A DNA stretch of 64,000 nucleotides from Agromyces subbeticus DSM 16689 (GTDB lineage Bacteria > Actinomycetota > Actinomycetes > Actinomycetales > Microbacteriaceae). The notes below the pieces were generated by a model. The model did no database searches. It was not told the DNA's origin and saw only the letters and a list, made by a program, of their open reading frames with translations. Location of the stretch: the NCBI RefSeq assembly GCF_000421565.1, contig NZ_ATXG01000016.1, positions 1 through 64,000 of the forward strand, read 5' to 3'. Both the position numbers and the translations under genes were made by a program. Below are positions 1 through 10,182 of this stretch, piece by piece. Each line of letters begins with the position of its first letter. Within the stretch, counting starts at the first letter, position 1.

Positions 1-77
1 CGCGCCGCATGCTGATACTGCAGGGCTCAGAGGGAGTTCTCCCACGAGCCCGCTCGCGCCGCATACGATGGAGGGCT

Positions 78-3000
78 GTGCTTGCTGCGATCACCTACCC
101 CGCCGAGCTGCCCGTCTCCCGGCAGCGTGAGGAGATCGCGCGCGCCATCAGCGAGAACCAGGTCGTCATCATCGCCGGCGCGACCGGCTCGGGCAAGACG
201 ACCCAGCTGCCGAAGATCTGCCTCGAGCTCGGTCGCGAGTCGATCGGGCACACCCAGCCGAGACGGCTCGCCGCCCGCACGATCGCCGAGCGCATCGCCG
301 AAGAGCTCGGCGAAGAGGTCGGCGGCGTCGTCGGCTACCAGGTGCGGTTCACCGACAAGGCGAGCGCATCGACGCGCATCAAGCTGATGACCGACGGCAT
401 CCTGCTGAACGAGATGCACCACGACCGGATGCTGCGCCGGTACGACACGATCATCATCGACGAGGCCCACGAGCGCAGCCTCAACATCGACTTCCTGCTC
501 GGCTACCTCAAGCAGCTCCTGCCGAAGCGCCCCGACCTGAAGGTCATCGTCACGAGCGCGACGATCGACCCCGAGAGCTTCGCGCGGCACTTCGCGACAG
601 TGCCTACCGATGGTGGCGCGGGCAGCCCGGCACCGATCGTCGAGGTGTCGGGGCGAACCTACCCCGTCGAGATCAGGTACCGCCCGCTCGTGGCGGAGGG
701 GGCCGACACCGACGATCCCGACGACGAGGCGTCGCCGGCCTCGGCGGGCAGGGGCGACGACAAGGACTACCTGCAGGGCATCATCGAGGCGCTCGACGAA
801 CTCGATCGAGAGTCGCGAGGCGACGTGCTGGTCTTCCTCTCGGGTGAGAACGAGATCCGCGATGCGGAAGAGGCGGTGCGGGGGCACTACGCCGGCCGCG
901 GGGCATCCGTCACCGAGGTGCTGCCGCTCTACGGCCGGCTCTCTTCCGCCGACCAGCACCGCGTGTTCCAGCCGTCGACGGTCGCCGGCGTGCGCCGCCG
1001 GGTCGTGCTCGCGACGAACGTCGCCGAGACGAGTCTCACGGTGCCCGGCATCAAATACGTGATCGACGCGGGCACCGCGCGCATCAGCCGGTACTCGGTG
1101 CGCTCCAAGGTGCAGCGCCTGCCGATCGAGGCGATCTCGCAGGCGTCGGCGAACCAGCGCTCGGGCCGCTCGGGTCGCACGAGCGATGGCATCGCCATTC
1201 GCCTGTACTCCGAAGAGGACTTCGCGCGCCGCCCCGAGTTCACCGAGCCCGAGGTGCTGCGCACCAACCTCGCAGCCGTCATCCTGCAGATGATCTCGCT
1301 CGGTCTCGGTGACATCGAGGCGTTCCCGTTCCTCACGCCCCCCGACGCCCGCGGCGTGAAGGACGGTGTCGAGCTGCTGCGCGAACTCGGTGCGGTCGAC
1401 GCTTCGTCAGGCTCAGGGAGCGGGGGGAAGGGTGGTTCCGGGGCGGAGCCGCGCCTGACGAAGGTCGGCCGCGCCCTCGCGAAACTGCCGATCGACCCGC
1501 GCTTCGGGCGCATGGTCGTGGAGTCCAAGCAGCACGACGTGAGCCGCGAGGTGCTCGCGATCGTCGCCGGCCTCACCATCCAAGACCCTCGCGAGCGGCC
1601 GCTCGAGCGACGGCAGCAGGCCGACGAGCGTCACGCGCGCTTCGCCGACCCCACGAGCGACTTCATCACCCTGCTGAACCTCTGGAACCACCTCGAGACG
1701 CAGCAGCGCGAACTCGGTTCGAGTGCGTTCCGCCGTATGTGCCGCGACGAGTTCCTGAACTACCTGCGCGTGCGCGAGTGGAACGACGTCTATCGGCAGC
1801 TCCGCCAACTGGCCAAGCCGCTCGGGTTGACGGTGCAAGGCGGTGGCTCCGGTGACGGCCCCGCGCCCGACGCCGACCGCATCCACAAGTCGCTCCTCGC
1901 CGGACTGCTCAGCCACATCGGCCTGAAGGATGCCCCGGCGAGCACGCAGCCGTCGACCACACGCGGCGGCGCGGCATCCGGCGGCCGCAAGCCCAAGGGC
2001 GAATACCTCGGCGCCAGGCAGTCGCGCTTCCTGATCTTCCCCGGTTCGACGCTCGCGAAGAAGCAGCCCGACGCGATCATGAGCGCCGAGCTCGTCGAGA
2101 CGAGCCGGCTCTTCGCTCGCATGAATGCCGCGATCGACCCGGCGTGGGCCGAGCCGCTCGCCGGATCGCTCGTCAAGCGCAGCCACAGCGAGCCCCATTG
2201 GGAGAAGCGGCAGGGCGCCGCCGTCGCCTACGAGAAGGTGACCCTCTACGGCGTGCCGATCGTCGCGCGCCGGCGCATCCAGCTCGCGCGCATCGACCAG
2301 TCGTACGCCCGGGAGCTCTTCATCCGGCACGCGCTCGTCGAGGGCGATTGGCCGAACGACATCCGCCGCGACCGGCTCTTCGACTTCGACCGCGCGAACC
2401 GCAAGCTGCGCGCCGAGCTCGAGGCCGTCGAGGAGCGCAGTCGTCGCCGCGACATCCTCTTCGATGACGAGGCCGTCTTCGACTTCTACGCGTCGCGCAT
2501 TCCCGCCGACGTCACCTCGACGCGGCTCTTCGAGACCTGGTGGCGCGGGGCGAAGCAGGAGTCGCCCGCCCTGCTCACGATGACCGCCGACGCACTCGCC
2601 CCCGACGACGCGCCGGTCATCGACGAAGACGCCTTCCCGCCGAACTGGCGCCAGGACGACCAGACACTCGCGCTGCGCTATCGCTTCGAGCCGGGCGCGG
2701 CCGACGACGGCGTGACCGTGCAGGTGCCGCTCGTGCTGCTCGCGCGGCTTCGCCCAGAGGGGTTCGACCGGCAGGTGCCAGGACTGCGCACCGATCTCGT
2801 GACGGCGATGATCAAGGCGCTGCCCAAGGTGATCCGCCGAAACGTCGTGCCCGCCGGCGACTGGGCGGCGAAGATCGTCGACGAACTGGGCGAGACCGAT
2901 GCCCCGGCCGGCATGTCATTCGCCGACGAGGTCGCCGCGGCGATCAAGCGACTCACCCACACCCCGGTGACGGGCGCGGATTTCGCGATGGACCGGGTGC

Positions 3001-4103
3001 CGCCGCACCTCGTGATGTCGTTCCGCGTGGTCGACGGGCGCGGCAAGCAGCTCGCCGTCGGCAAGGACCTGCGGGCGCTGCAGTCGCAATTGTCGGAGCG
3101 CGCTCGCGACGCGGTCGCCGACACGTTCGCTCGGCCGGCCGGCGGCGAGCGCGGGCATCGCGGGCCACGAGCCGTCGAGGGTCCCGGCGGCGTCACTCCC
3201 GGCACTATCGCCGCGGCCGGCGAGGCACCGGGCGCGGGCATCGAGCGCACCGGCCTGACCAGCTGGGACTTCGCGGAACTGCCGCGGTTCGTCGACACCA
3301 CCGTCGGCGGTAATCGCGTTCGCGCGTACCCCGCGCTCATCGACGACGGCGCAAGCGTCAGCATCCGGCTGCTCGCCACGCCAGAGGAGCAGGCGCGGGC
3401 GATGCCCGGCGGCATCCGTCGGTTGCTGATGCTCGCGACGCCGTCACCGGTGAACTACGTGCAGCAGCACTTGACCGGCACCGAGAAGCTCGTGCTCGCC
3501 ACGAGTCCGTACGCGAGCACGACCGCGCTCTTCGCCGACTGCCTCATCGCGTGCGTCAACGACGTGCTCTACCGGGTGAAAGACGACGGCATGCTCTTCA
3601 CGAAGGTCGAGTTCGACACGGTGCGCGACCGCGTCTCGGGCGTCGTGATGGACACCATGTTCGAGACCGTCGGCCTCGTCGCCCGCACACTGACGGCGCT
3701 GCGCGCCGCCGAGAAAGCCGTGAAGTCGGCCACGAGCATGGCGCTGCTGCCCGCCCTGAGCGACGCGAAGGAGCAGCTCGCCGGCCTCGTGTTCCCGGGC
3801 TTCGTCGCGCGCACCGGACTCGAACGCCTGCGGCACGTGCCGCGCTACCTCGAGGGCGTCACCGTGCGCGTCGGCAAGCTCGCCGACAATCCCGGTCGCG
3901 ACCGGGTGTGGATGAACGAGGTGCAGACGGCCCTTGCTCGACTCAACGACGCCGGCGGCACGATTCCCCTCGCGACGGATGCCCCGGCGAACGTGGTGCG
4001 GGCGCGCTGGCTCATCGAGGAGCTGCGCATCAGCCTCTTCGCGCAGGAGCTGCGGGCCGCCGAGAGCGTGTCACTGCAGCGCATCGCGAAGCTGCTCGCG
4101 TAG
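78..4103 (+). CDS. hrpA: ATP-dependent RNA helicase HrpA (DEAH-box)
   Basis: Large DEAH-box RNA helicase of the HrpA family, which unwinds structured RNA and is linked to mRNA processing and ribosome rescue in bacteria. Numbered from an upstream in-frame ATG at 9, the Walker A motif GATGSGKT lies at residues 57-64 and the DEAH box at 151-154. The helicase C domain, HA2/OB region and the long HrpA-specific C-terminal domain follow. The product is about 1340 residues, normal for actinobacterial HrpA. I prefer the GTG at 78: family similarity begins at the ITYPAELPVS segment just after it, and a TACGAT hexamer at 64-69 sits 8 nt upstream, as expected for a leaderless start. The ATG at 9 would add 23 arginine-rich residues with no family match. 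Function is very secure; the exact start is moderately so. Confidence 0.93.
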   Translation: MLAAITYPAELPVSRQREEIARAISENQVVIIAGATGSGKTTQLPKICLELGRESIGHTQPRRLAARTIAERIAEELGEEVGGVVGYQVRFTDKASASTRIKLMTDGILLNEMHHDRMLRRYDTIIIDEAHERSLNIDFLLGYLKQLLPKRPDLKVIVTSATIDPESFARHFATVPTDGGAGSPAPIVEVSGRTYPVEIRYRPLVAEGADTDDPDDEASPASAGRGDDKDYLQGIIEALDELDRESRGDVLVFLSGENEIRDAEEAVRGHYAGRGASVTEVLPLYGRLSSADQHRVFQPSTVAGVRRRVVLATNVAETSLTVPGIKYVIDAGTARISRYSVRSKVQRLPIEAISQASANQRSGRSGRTSDGIAIRLYSEEDFARRPEFTEPEVLRTNLAAVILQMISLGLGDIEAFPFLTPPDARGVKDGVELLRELGAVDASSGSGSGGKGGSGAEPRLTKVGRALAKLPIDPRFGRMVVESKQHDVSREVLAIVAGLTIQDPRERPLERRQQADERHARFADPTSDFITLLNLWNHLETQQRELGSSAFRRMCRDEFLNYLRVREWNDVYRQLRQLAKPLGLTVQGGGSGDGPAPDADRIHKSLLAGLLSHIGLKDAPASTQPSTTRGGAASGGRKPKGEYLGARQSRFLIFPGSTLAKKQPDAIMSAELVETSRLFARMNAAIDPAWAEPLAGSLVKRSHSEPHWEKRQGAAVAYEKVTLYGVPIVARRRIQLARIDQSYARELFIRHALVEGDWPNDIRRDRLFDFDRANRKLRAELEAVEERSRRRDILFDDEAVFDFYASRIPADVTSTRLFETWWRGAKQESPALLTMTADALAPDDAPVIDEDAFPPNWRQDDQTLALRYRFEPGAADDGVTVQVPLVLLARLRPEGFDRQVPGLRTDLVTAMIKALPKVIRRNVVPAGDWAAKIVDELGETDAPAGMSFADEVAAAIKRLTHTPVTGADFAMDRVPPHLVMSFRVVDGRGKQLAVGKDLRALQSQLSERARDAVADTFARPAGGERGHRGPRAVEGPGGVTPGTIAAAGEAPGAGIERTGLTSWDFAELPRFVDTTVGGNRVRAYPALIDDGASVSIRLLATPEEQARAMPGGIRRLLMLATPSPVNYVQQHLTGTEKLVLATSPYASTTALFADCLIACVNDVLYRVKDDGMLFTKVEFDTVRDRVSGVVMDTMFETVGLVARTLTALRAAEKAVKSATSMALLPALSDAKEQLAGLVFPGFVARTGLERLRHVPRYLEGVTVRVGKLADNPGRDRVWMNEVQTALARLNDAGGTIPLATDAPANVVRARWLIEELRISLFAQELRAAESVSLQRIAKLLA

Positions 4104-4108
4104 CCCGC

Positions 4109-4137
4109 CGGTCGACGAGCGCTGGACTCGTCGACCG
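4109..4137. terminator. Bidirectional terminator hairpin
   Basis: A perfect 11-bp inverted repeat (CGGTCGACGAG at 4109-4119 and CTCGTCGACCG at 4127-4137) with a 7-nt loop sits between the convergent hrpA and amino acid ABC transporter genes. There is no long U tract, as is usual in GC-rich actinobacteria. Confidence 0.75.
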
Positions 4138-4148
4138 ACGGCGCCCCG

Positions 4149-4964
4149 CTACAGCACCTTCGAGAGGAACGCCTTCGTGCGCTCGTGCTGCGGGTTCGCG
4201 AGCACCTCGCCCGGGTCCCCCGTCTCGACGACCACTCCGCCGTCCATGAAGACGAGCGTGTCGGCGACCTCTCGAGCGAAGCCCATCTCGTGCGTCACGA
4301 CGATCATCGTCATGCCGCTCTTCGCGAGCCCCTTCATGACGTCGAGCACCTCGCCGACGAGCTCGGGGTCGAGCGCCGAGGTGGGCTCGTCGAAGAGCAT
4401 GAGCTTCGGGTCCATGGCGAGCGCTCGCGCGATCGCGACCCGCTGCTGCTGCCCTCCGGAGAGGTGGGCCGGGTAGTAGTCGGCGCGCTCGGCGAGGCCG
4501 ACCCGTGCGAGCAGCTCGTGCGCGCGAGCCCTGGCCTTCGACTTCGAGACGCCCTTGACCTGGGTCGGCGCCTCCATGACGTTCTCGAGCGCCGTCATGT
4601 GCGGGAACAGGTTGAAGCGCTGGAACACCATACCGATGTCGCGGCGCTGCTTCGCGGCATCCTTCGGGTGCATCTCGTGCAGCCGGTCGCCGACCTCGCG
4701 GTACCCGACGAGGGAGCCGTCGACCGAGAGCCGACCCGACGAGACCTGCTCGAGGTGGTTGATGCAGCGAAGGAACGTGGACTTGCCCGACCCCGAGGGG
4801 CCGACGAGGCAGAGCACCTCGCCGCGCTTCACCTCGAGCGAGATGTCTTTCAGCACCTCGTTGGAGCCGAAGCTCTTCGACACATGCTCGGCGAGCACCA
4901 TCGGCGTCGGGGTCTGCGCAGCCGCCGCGCCCGCACCAGCGGACGCCGTCGTCTGTTCGCTCAT
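4149..4964 (-). CDS. Polar amino acid ABC transporter, ATP-binding protein
   Basis: ATPase of a polar amino acid importer (GlnQ/HisP family, 271 residues). Walker [10 protein letters not shown] is at residues 55-63, followed by the Q-loop, the signature LSGGQQQR and Walker [13 protein letters not shown], so it should be catalytically competent. The start ATG overlaps the stop of the permease gene as ATGA, with an AGGAGA ribosome site inside the end of that gene. This implies translational coupling in the order binding protein, permease, ATPase. The roughly 20-residue Ala/Thr-rich N-terminus before the ABC fold is not conserved. Substrate cannot be read from the sequence; glutamine, glutamate or cystine are the usual candidates. 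Confidence 0.95.
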   Translation of the reverse strand: MSEQTTASAGAGAAAAQTPTPMVLAEHVSKSFGSNEVLKDISLEVKRGEVLCLVGPSGSGKSTFLRCINHLEQVSSGRLSVDGSLVGYREVGDRLHEMHPKDAAKQRRDIGMVFQRFNLFPHMTALENVMEAPTQVKGVSKSKARARAHELLARVGLAERADYYPAHLSGGQQQRVAIARALAMDPKLMLFDEPTSALDPELVGEVLDVMKGLAKSGMTMIVVTHEMGFAREVADTLVFMDGGVVVETGDPGEVLANPQHERTKAFLSKVL

Positions 4965-5956
4965 CGGGCGTCTCCTCCGTGCTTTGCAGCGATCGAGGCC
5001 TCGGCGATGCCGGCGTCGACGGCGCCCATCGCGCCGGTGACCGGGCCGGGGCCGGTATCGGGCCGCGCGCCGACACCGCGCGCGAAGCGCTTCTCGAGGA
5101 AGTACTGCCCGACCATGAGCACCGAGGTGATCGCGAGATACCAGATCGAGGCGACGATCAGGAGCGGGACCGGCGCGAAGATCGCGGCCGAGATGTCGCG
5201 CGTGCGGGTGTAGAGCTCGAGCGTGAACGGCACCGCGGTGACGAGCGAGGTCGTCTTCAGCATCGAGATGACCTCGTTGCCGGTCGGCGGGATGATCACC
5301 CGCATCGCCTGCGGCAGCACGACACGGCGCATCGTCGTGCCCCAGCCCATGCCGAGCGCGGTCGCCGCCTCGCTCTGGCCGGGGTCGACCGAGAGCAGGC
5401 CGGCGCGCACGATCTCGGCCATGTACGCCGATTCGTTGAGCGCGAGGCCGATGACGGCGAGCCAGAAGGTGTTCAGCAGAGCCGTGGTCGGGTATGAGAC
5501 CCACGGCTCCATGAACGGCACGCCGAGGTCGATCGACGTGTAGATGGTCGACAGCAGCCCCCAGAACACGAGCTGCACGTAGACCGGGGTGCCGCGGAAG
5601 ATCCACAGCCAGACCCAGGCCACGGTTTTCAGCACCGGGTTCGGCGACTGCCGCATGACCGCCAGGATGACTCCGAGCACGACGCCGATGACCATGGAGA
5701 GCACGGTGAGCAGCAGGGTGAACCCCGCCGCCTGCGAGACGCGCTGGTCGAAGACGTACTTGCCGACGGTCGGCCAGTCGAAGGCCTCGCGTTGTGCGGC
5801 ATCGATGACGAAGACGGCGACGACGGCGAGCAGCAGCACGGCGACGACGATGCGCCACGGATGCCGCAACCGCACGACCTTCGTCGGAACCGGGGCGGCA
5901 CCGGGGCCGCCCGCCGGCGCGGGCCTCGTCGCCCGGCCGGAGGACGCGTCGCTCAT
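4961..5956 (-). CDS. Polar amino acid ABC transporter, permease
   Basis: Membrane subunit of the amino acid importer (331 residues, HisM/GlnP-type binding-protein-dependent permease). A Pro/Gly-rich cytoplasmic N-terminus of about 30 residues precedes the first membrane helix. The [13 protein letters not shown] segment and the EAA-loop region ([20 protein letters not shown]) place it in the amino acid permease family, which usually works as a homodimer with the ATPase. It has a Gly/Ala-rich C-terminal tail. Its start overlaps the stop of the binding-protein gene by one base (TGATG) and its end overlaps the ATPase start by four bases, so all three genes form one compact operon. Confidence 0.94.
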   Translation of the reverse strand: MSDASSGRATRPAPAGGPGAAPVPTKVVRLRHPWRIVVAVLLLAVVAVFVIDAAQREAFDWPTVGKYVFDQRVSQAAGFTLLLTVLSMVIGVVLGVILAVMRQSPNPVLKTVAWVWLWIFRGTPVYVQLVFWGLLSTIYTSIDLGVPFMEPWVSYPTTALLNTFWLAVIGLALNESAYMAEIVRAGLLSVDPGQSEAATALGMGWGTTMRRVVLPQAMRVIIPPTGNEVISMLKTTSLVTAVPFTLELYTRTRDISAAIFAPVPLLIVASIWYLAITSVLMVGQYFLEKRFARGVGARPDTGPGPVTGAMGAVDAGIAEASIAAKHGGDAR

Positions 5957-6849
5957 CAGGTGCCCGCGTTGATCTCGATCGTGTCGACGGCGCCCGACTC
6001 GACGCCCCACTCGGCGAGGATGTCGCCGTAGGTGCCGTCGTCGATGAGCGACTGCATGGCCGCCTGGACGGCCGCGGCGAGCTCGGAGCCCTTCGCCACC
6101 GGGAAGCCGTACGGCGCGGAGTCGAACACGTCGCCGGCCGCCTCGAGCTTGCCGTCGGTCTGCGCGATCGCGTAACCGGTGACCGGGGAGTCGGCGCTCA
6201 TGGCGTCGGCCTGCCCGAGCACCACCGCGTTCGCCGCGGCATCCTGCGTGTCGAACGGCGTGATCTCGATCGCGGGCTTGCCCGCGTCGGTGCACGCCTG
6301 GCTCTTCGCGGGCAGTTCGTCGGTGTGCTCGTAGGTCGTGGCCTGCACGGCGACCTTCAGCCCGCACGCGTCGTCGGGGTCGACGGTCGCGCCGGCGGGT
6401 GCCGCCCAGAGGATGCCGGCTTCGTAGTAGTCGACGAAGTCGACCTGCTGCTGGCGTTCGGCGTTGTCGGTGAAGCTCGACATGCCCATGTCCATCGTGC
6501 CGCCAGTGATCGACGGGATGATCTTGTCGAAGCTCGCGATCTCGTACTCGACCTCGAGGCCGAGCTTGGCGCCGAGGGCGTCGACGAGGTCGACATCCCA
6601 CCCGATCGGGTTGCCGGCGTCGTCTTTGTACTCGTTCGGCGGGTAGGCGGCGTCGGTGCCGACCACGAGCGTGCCGGATTCGGCGATCTCGGCGGGCAGC
6701 AGGGCCGCAGCGGCCTCGTCGACCGCGATCGTGGGGGCCGAGGAGTCGGTGTTCGGCTCGTCGCCACCGGTGGTGTTGTCGACACAGCCGGTGAGGAGGA
6801 AGATCGCCGCGGCGGCCGCGGCGGGAATGAACAGGCGTCGGGAGTGCAT
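5956..6849 (-). CDS. Amino acid ABC transporter substrate-binding lipoprotein
   Basis: First gene of the importer operon, encoding an extracytoplasmic solute-binding protein of family 3 (297 residues). The N-terminus is a lipoprotein signal peptide with lipobox LTGC at residues 19-22, so Cys22 should be lipidated and the protein anchored outside the membrane. The mature part has the typical [16 protein letters not shown] start and a [15 protein letters not shown] segment seen in glutamine/basic amino acid binders. The C-terminus ends soon after the conserved [17 protein letters not shown] element. Ligand identity is not resolvable by eye. Confidence 0.95.
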   Translation of the reverse strand: MHSRRLFIPAAAAAAIFLLTGCVDNTTGGDEPNTDSSAPTIAVDEAAAALLPAEIAESGTLVVGTDAAYPPNEYKDDAGNPIGWDVDLVDALGAKLGLEVEYEIASFDKIIPSITGGTMDMGMSSFTDNAERQQQVDFVDYYEAGILWAAPAGATVDPDDACGLKVAVQATTYEHTDELPAKSQACTDAGKPAIEITPFDTQDAAANAVVLGQADAMSADSPVTGYAIAQTDGKLEAAGDVFDSAPYGFPVAKGSELAAAVQAAMQSLIDDGTYGDILAEWGVESGAVDTIEINAGT

Positions 6850-6990
6850 GTGAGAACCTCTGTCGTTGCGATGGTGATCGACGACGAAGACTCGGGCTCC
6901 GGCGCCGTTACACAGAGAGCTTATGTCACCGGCGGCGCGCTGGATCCGGCGCCGAGATCACGATCGGTGCCTCGATAGAGTGATTGCACC

Positions 6991-8199
6991 GTGGGAAGCT
7001 ACTCCGATCTGCTCAGAACCTCGGGCGTCGCTCGCATCATCGCCGCCCAGCTGACCGCGCGCTTCCCGTCGGGCATGCTCTCGCTCGCCTTCCTGCTGCA
7101 CGTCGAGCAGCAGACCGGTTCGTACGGCGCCGCGGGGCTCGTGCTCGCCGCGACGTCGATCGGGCAGGCGGTCGCCGGCCCGATGACGAGCCGGCTGATG
7201 GGCCGATTCGGCATGCGTCGCGTGCTCATCACCACGCTCGTCATCTGCGTCGCGGCGGTCATCACGATCGGTGTGGTGCCGTTGACGGTTCCCCTCTACA
7301 TGACGGTCGGCCTCGTCGCCGGACTCGCCAACCCACCGGTGCAGCCGGCGGTGCGCACGATCTATCCGAAAATGGTGAACTCCCGCCAGCTCACGCCGCT
7401 CTTCTCGCTCGACGCCTCGGCGCAAGAGATCATCTGGGTGGTCGGGCCCGTGGTCACGACGTTCGTCGCGGTGCAGATCGGCACGGTCTGGGCCATCCTG
7501 CTCGCCGCAGTGCTGATGGTCGGCGGCGGCATCTGGTTCATCTCCTCGCCCGAACTCGGTCGAGTGCGCATCCCGCGCTCGAAACGACGCTTCGGCGTGG
7601 TGCTCGGGCGCCCACCGGTGCTGCTCGCGACGGTCGTCGGCTTCCTGCTCATCGGCGCGTGCGCGGCGATCGAGGCCGGCGTCGTCGCCGTGTTCGGCCA
7701 CGACGGCGCCGAAGCGGGCATCGTGCTCGCCATCTTCGCGGCGGGTTCGCTCGCGGGCGGCCTCTTCCTCGGGCACGTGCCGATCGGCCCCTGGTCGACC
7801 GCGCGACGCATGTTCATCGTGTTCGCGGGCACGGCCCTCGCCGCCGGCCTCATGGACTTCTGGTGGCTCTCGGCCACCCTCTTCATCGCCGGCATCGGCA
7901 TCGCCCCGGCGCTCGCCGTGCTCTTCGCGATCGTGTCGGCGAGCGTGAAGTTCTCCGACACGGCAGAGGCGTACGGATGGGTCGGCACCGGGCAGCTCAT
8001 CGGCGCGGCACTCGGATCGGCGCTCGCCGGCTTCCTGATCGACAGCTCGGGCCCGCAGGGCGCGTTCTGGGCCGCCGCCGGGCTCGCGCTGCTCGGCTTC
8101 ATCGTGCCCGTGCTCGCGCGGCGATGGCATCCCGACCTTCGGGGTCGCGACGCGAGCCCCATTCCCGACACCGAACCCGTGCCGATGCAGCCGAGCTGA
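6991..8199 (+). CDS. MFS transporter
   Basis: Twelve-helix major facilitator permease of 402 residues. The N-half has the loop 2-3 signature region around MGRFGMRRVLITT, and glycine-rich helices continue to a short basic C-terminus. It resembles actinobacterial MFS exporters of unknown substrate. The GTG start at 6991 is supported by a TAGAGT hexamer at 6976-6981 and the lack of a Shine-Dalgarno sequence, suggesting a leaderless message. It shares an apparent operon with the aldo/keto reductase 14 nt downstream and is divergent from the amino acid importer. Confidence 0.88.
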   Translation: MGSYSDLLRTSGVARIIAAQLTARFPSGMLSLAFLLHVEQQTGSYGAAGLVLAATSIGQAVAGPMTSRLMGRFGMRRVLITTLVICVAAVITIGVVPLTVPLYMTVGLVAGLANPPVQPAVRTIYPKMVNSRQLTPLFSLDASAQEIIWVVGPVVTTFVAVQIGTVWAILLAAVLMVGGGIWFISSPELGRVRIPRSKRRFGVVLGRPPVLLATVVGFLLIGACAAIEAGVVAVFGHDGAEAGIVLAIFAAGSLAGGLFLGHVPIGPWSTARRMFIVFAGTALAAGLMDFWWLSATLFIAGIGIAPALAVLFAIVSASVKFSDTAEAYGWVGTGQLIGAALGSALAGFLIDSSGPQGAFWAAAGLALLGFIVPVLARRWHPDLRGRDASPIPDTEPVPMQPS

Positions 8200-8213
8200 C
8201 CGGGGAACCGTAC

Positions 8214-9047
8214 ATGTCGCACCAGTCGCCCGCCGCCCCGCACCTGCCACTCGCCGATGGCTCGTTCATCCCGCAGCTCGGGTACGGCCTCTACAAGGTG
8301 CCGACGACGGACGCCGCGAGGCTCAGCCTCGACGCGATCGCCGCCGGGTACCGGCACCTCGACACAGCTGCCTTCTACGGCAACGAGCGCGAGGTCGGCG
8401 AGGCCGTGCGAGCCTCGAGCCTGCCCCGCGACGAGCTCTTCGTGACGAGCAAGGTCTGGAAGGACGACAACGGCTTCGACTCAGCGCTGCGGGCGTTCGA
8501 CGAGTCGATGCGCCTGCTCGCCCTCGACCGACTCGACCTGTACCTGATCCACTGGCCGGTGCCGTCGACCGATCGCTACGTCGACACCTGGCGGGCGCTC
8601 GTTCGCCTGCGCGACGAGGGTCGGGTGCGCTCCGTCGGCGTCTCCAACTTCCACGCCCACCACATCGAGCGGCTGATCGACGAGACCGGCGAGGCACCCG
8701 TCGTCAACCAGGTGGAGCTGCACCCGTGGCTGCCGCAGACGGCGCTTCGCGAGTTCCACGCGGCACGAGGCATCCGAACCGAGGCTTGGTCGCCGCTCGC
8801 GCGCGGCCGGGTGCTCGGCACGCCGCTGCTCGACGACCTGGCAGCGAAGCACCGGCGCACGCCGGCGCAGATCGTGCTGCGCTGGCACGTGCAACTCGGC
8901 AACGTCGTGATTCCGAAGGCGTCATCGGCCGAGCGCATCCGCCAGAACCTCGACGTCTTCGGCTTCGAGCTCGACGCCGACGACCTCGCCGCCATCGCGA
9001 CCCTCGAGACCGGGGAACGCACGGGGCGCGATCCCGACGACGACTGA
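8214..9047 (+). CDS. Aldo/keto reductase
   Basis: NADPH-dependent aldo/keto reductase of the 2,5-diketo-D-gluconate reductase type (277 residues). The catalytic tetrad is complete: Asp50 (HLDTA), Tyr55 (FYGNE), Lys80 (TSKVW) and His113 (LIHWP). The GVSNF and VNQVELHP strands of the TIM barrel follow, as does the cofactor-binding VIPKASS segment near the C-terminus. The ATG at 8214 has a GGGGA ribosome site upstream. It follows the MFS gene closely, so the two may be co-transcribed; the substrate is not predictable. Confidence 0.93.
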   Translation: MSHQSPAAPHLPLADGSFIPQLGYGLYKVPTTDAARLSLDAIAAGYRHLDTAAFYGNEREVGEAVRASSLPRDELFVTSKVWKDDNGFDSALRAFDESMRLLALDRLDLYLIHWPVPSTDRYVDTWRALVRLRDEGRVRSVGVSNFHAHHIERLIDETGEAPVVNQVELHPWLPQTALREFHAARGIRTEAWSPLARGRVLGTPLLDDLAAKHRRTPAQIVLRWHVQLGNVVIPKASSAERIRQNLDVFGFELDADDLAAIATLETGERTGRDPDDD

Positions 9048-9207
9048 GTCGGGCATCGAACCGAGCCGCCCCGGACTGCGCTGAACGGACCGAGCCTCGG
9101 GAACGTTGTGGGCGTTCGGAGACTCACAGCCAAGCGCAATCCGATCGTGATCCGACTCCCAGCCGGGTACCAGACATCGGGTTCCGCCTGCGGAATACAG
9201 TGAGCGC

Positions 9208-10173
9208 ATGAGACGACGCATCGCACCGGCGGCAGCAGCAGCGGCCGCGATCACCGCCCTTCTGCTCGCGGGATGCACGGCCGGAAACGGCGCCTCGTCG
9301 AGCGAGCCCGGCATGGCGACCCGCGAGGTCGCGCCCGAGGCGCCGCAGTCGGCCGAGGGCGGCGACGCCGCCGCCGAAGGCACCCCGTTCGCGGCCGACG
9401 CCGACTCGGAACGAAGCGTCATCACCACCGGCTGGATCTCGGTCACGGTCGACGACCCCATCGAGAGCGCCGAGGCGGCGGCCGACATCGCCGAACAGTC
9501 GGGCGGACGCATCGACAGCCGCAACGAGACCCCGGCGACCGACACCCAGCCGCCGAGTGCGTCGCTCACGATGCGGATTCCCGCCGACGAGCTCGACGCG
9601 GTCATCGACGAGCTTCGCGAACTCGGCACCGTGAACTCGGTGTCGATGAACGCCTCCGACGTCACGCAGCAGCGCCAAGACCTCGACGCCCGCATCGCGG
9701 CGCTCACGGCGTCGGTCGATCGCCTGCGCGAGCTGCTCGCCACCGCGACCTCGATCGCCGACCTCATCGCGATCGAGTCCGAGCTCACCACGCGGCAGGC
9801 CGAACTCGACAGCCTCACCCAGCAGCGCGACCAGCTCGTCGACCAGGTCGACCTCTCGACGATCACGCTCGACCTCGTCACCGAGGAGGTCGCACCCGAC
9901 GCCGCGCCAGACGACTTCTGGAGCGGACTCCTCGCCGGCTGGGGAGCGCTCGCCGCCTTCGCCGGCTGGCTCGGCGTGGCGTTCGGCGTGATGCTGCCGT
10001 GGTTGCTGTCGGCGCTCGTGATCGCCGCGATCGTCGTGGCGGTCGTCGTCGGCTCGTCGCGCACGCGTCGAGCGAGGCGCACGGATGCCGCGGCATCCGC
10101 GCCGCCGGCTGCGCAGTACGGCAACGCCGCGACCCCTTCGTCGCCCCCGCCCGGAGGCACCCCCGAGGCGTAG
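9208..10173 (+). CDS. DUF4349 membrane-anchored lipoprotein
   Basis: Secreted protein of the DUF4349 family (321 residues). It has a lipoprotein signal peptide with lipobox LAGC ending at Cys23, then an acidic, low-complexity linker. A DUF4349 domain follows (about 70-225), with the motif TTGWISVTV, the SLTMRIPADELD strand and a coiled-coil stretch (QQRQDLDARIAALTASVDRL). Near 245-285 there are one or two membrane helices, then a short charged tail. It is therefore anchored both by lipid and by helices. DUF4349 proteins have no established activity. A TACAGT hexamer at 9196-9201 lies 6 nt before the ATG. Confidence 0.88.
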   Translation: MRRRIAPAAAAAAAITALLLAGCTAGNGASSSEPGMATREVAPEAPQSAEGGDAAAEGTPFAADADSERSVITTGWISVTVDDPIESAEAAADIAEQSGGRIDSRNETPATDTQPPSASLTMRIPADELDAVIDELRELGTVNSVSMNASDVTQQRQDLDARIAALTASVDRLRELLATATSIADLIAIESELTTRQAELDSLTQQRDQLVDQVDLSTITLDLVTEEVAPDAAPDDFWSGLLAGWGALAAFAGWLGVAFGVMLPWLLSALVIAAIVVAVVVGSSRTRRARRTDAAASAPPAAQYGNAATPSSPPPGGTPEA

Positions 10174-10182
10174 TCTGGCGGC

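Noticed and set aside
9-77. Upstream ATG start for hrpA.
   Set aside because: It adds 23 basic, non-conserved residues and precedes a plausible -10 element; GTG 78 fits the family start and local promoter pattern better.
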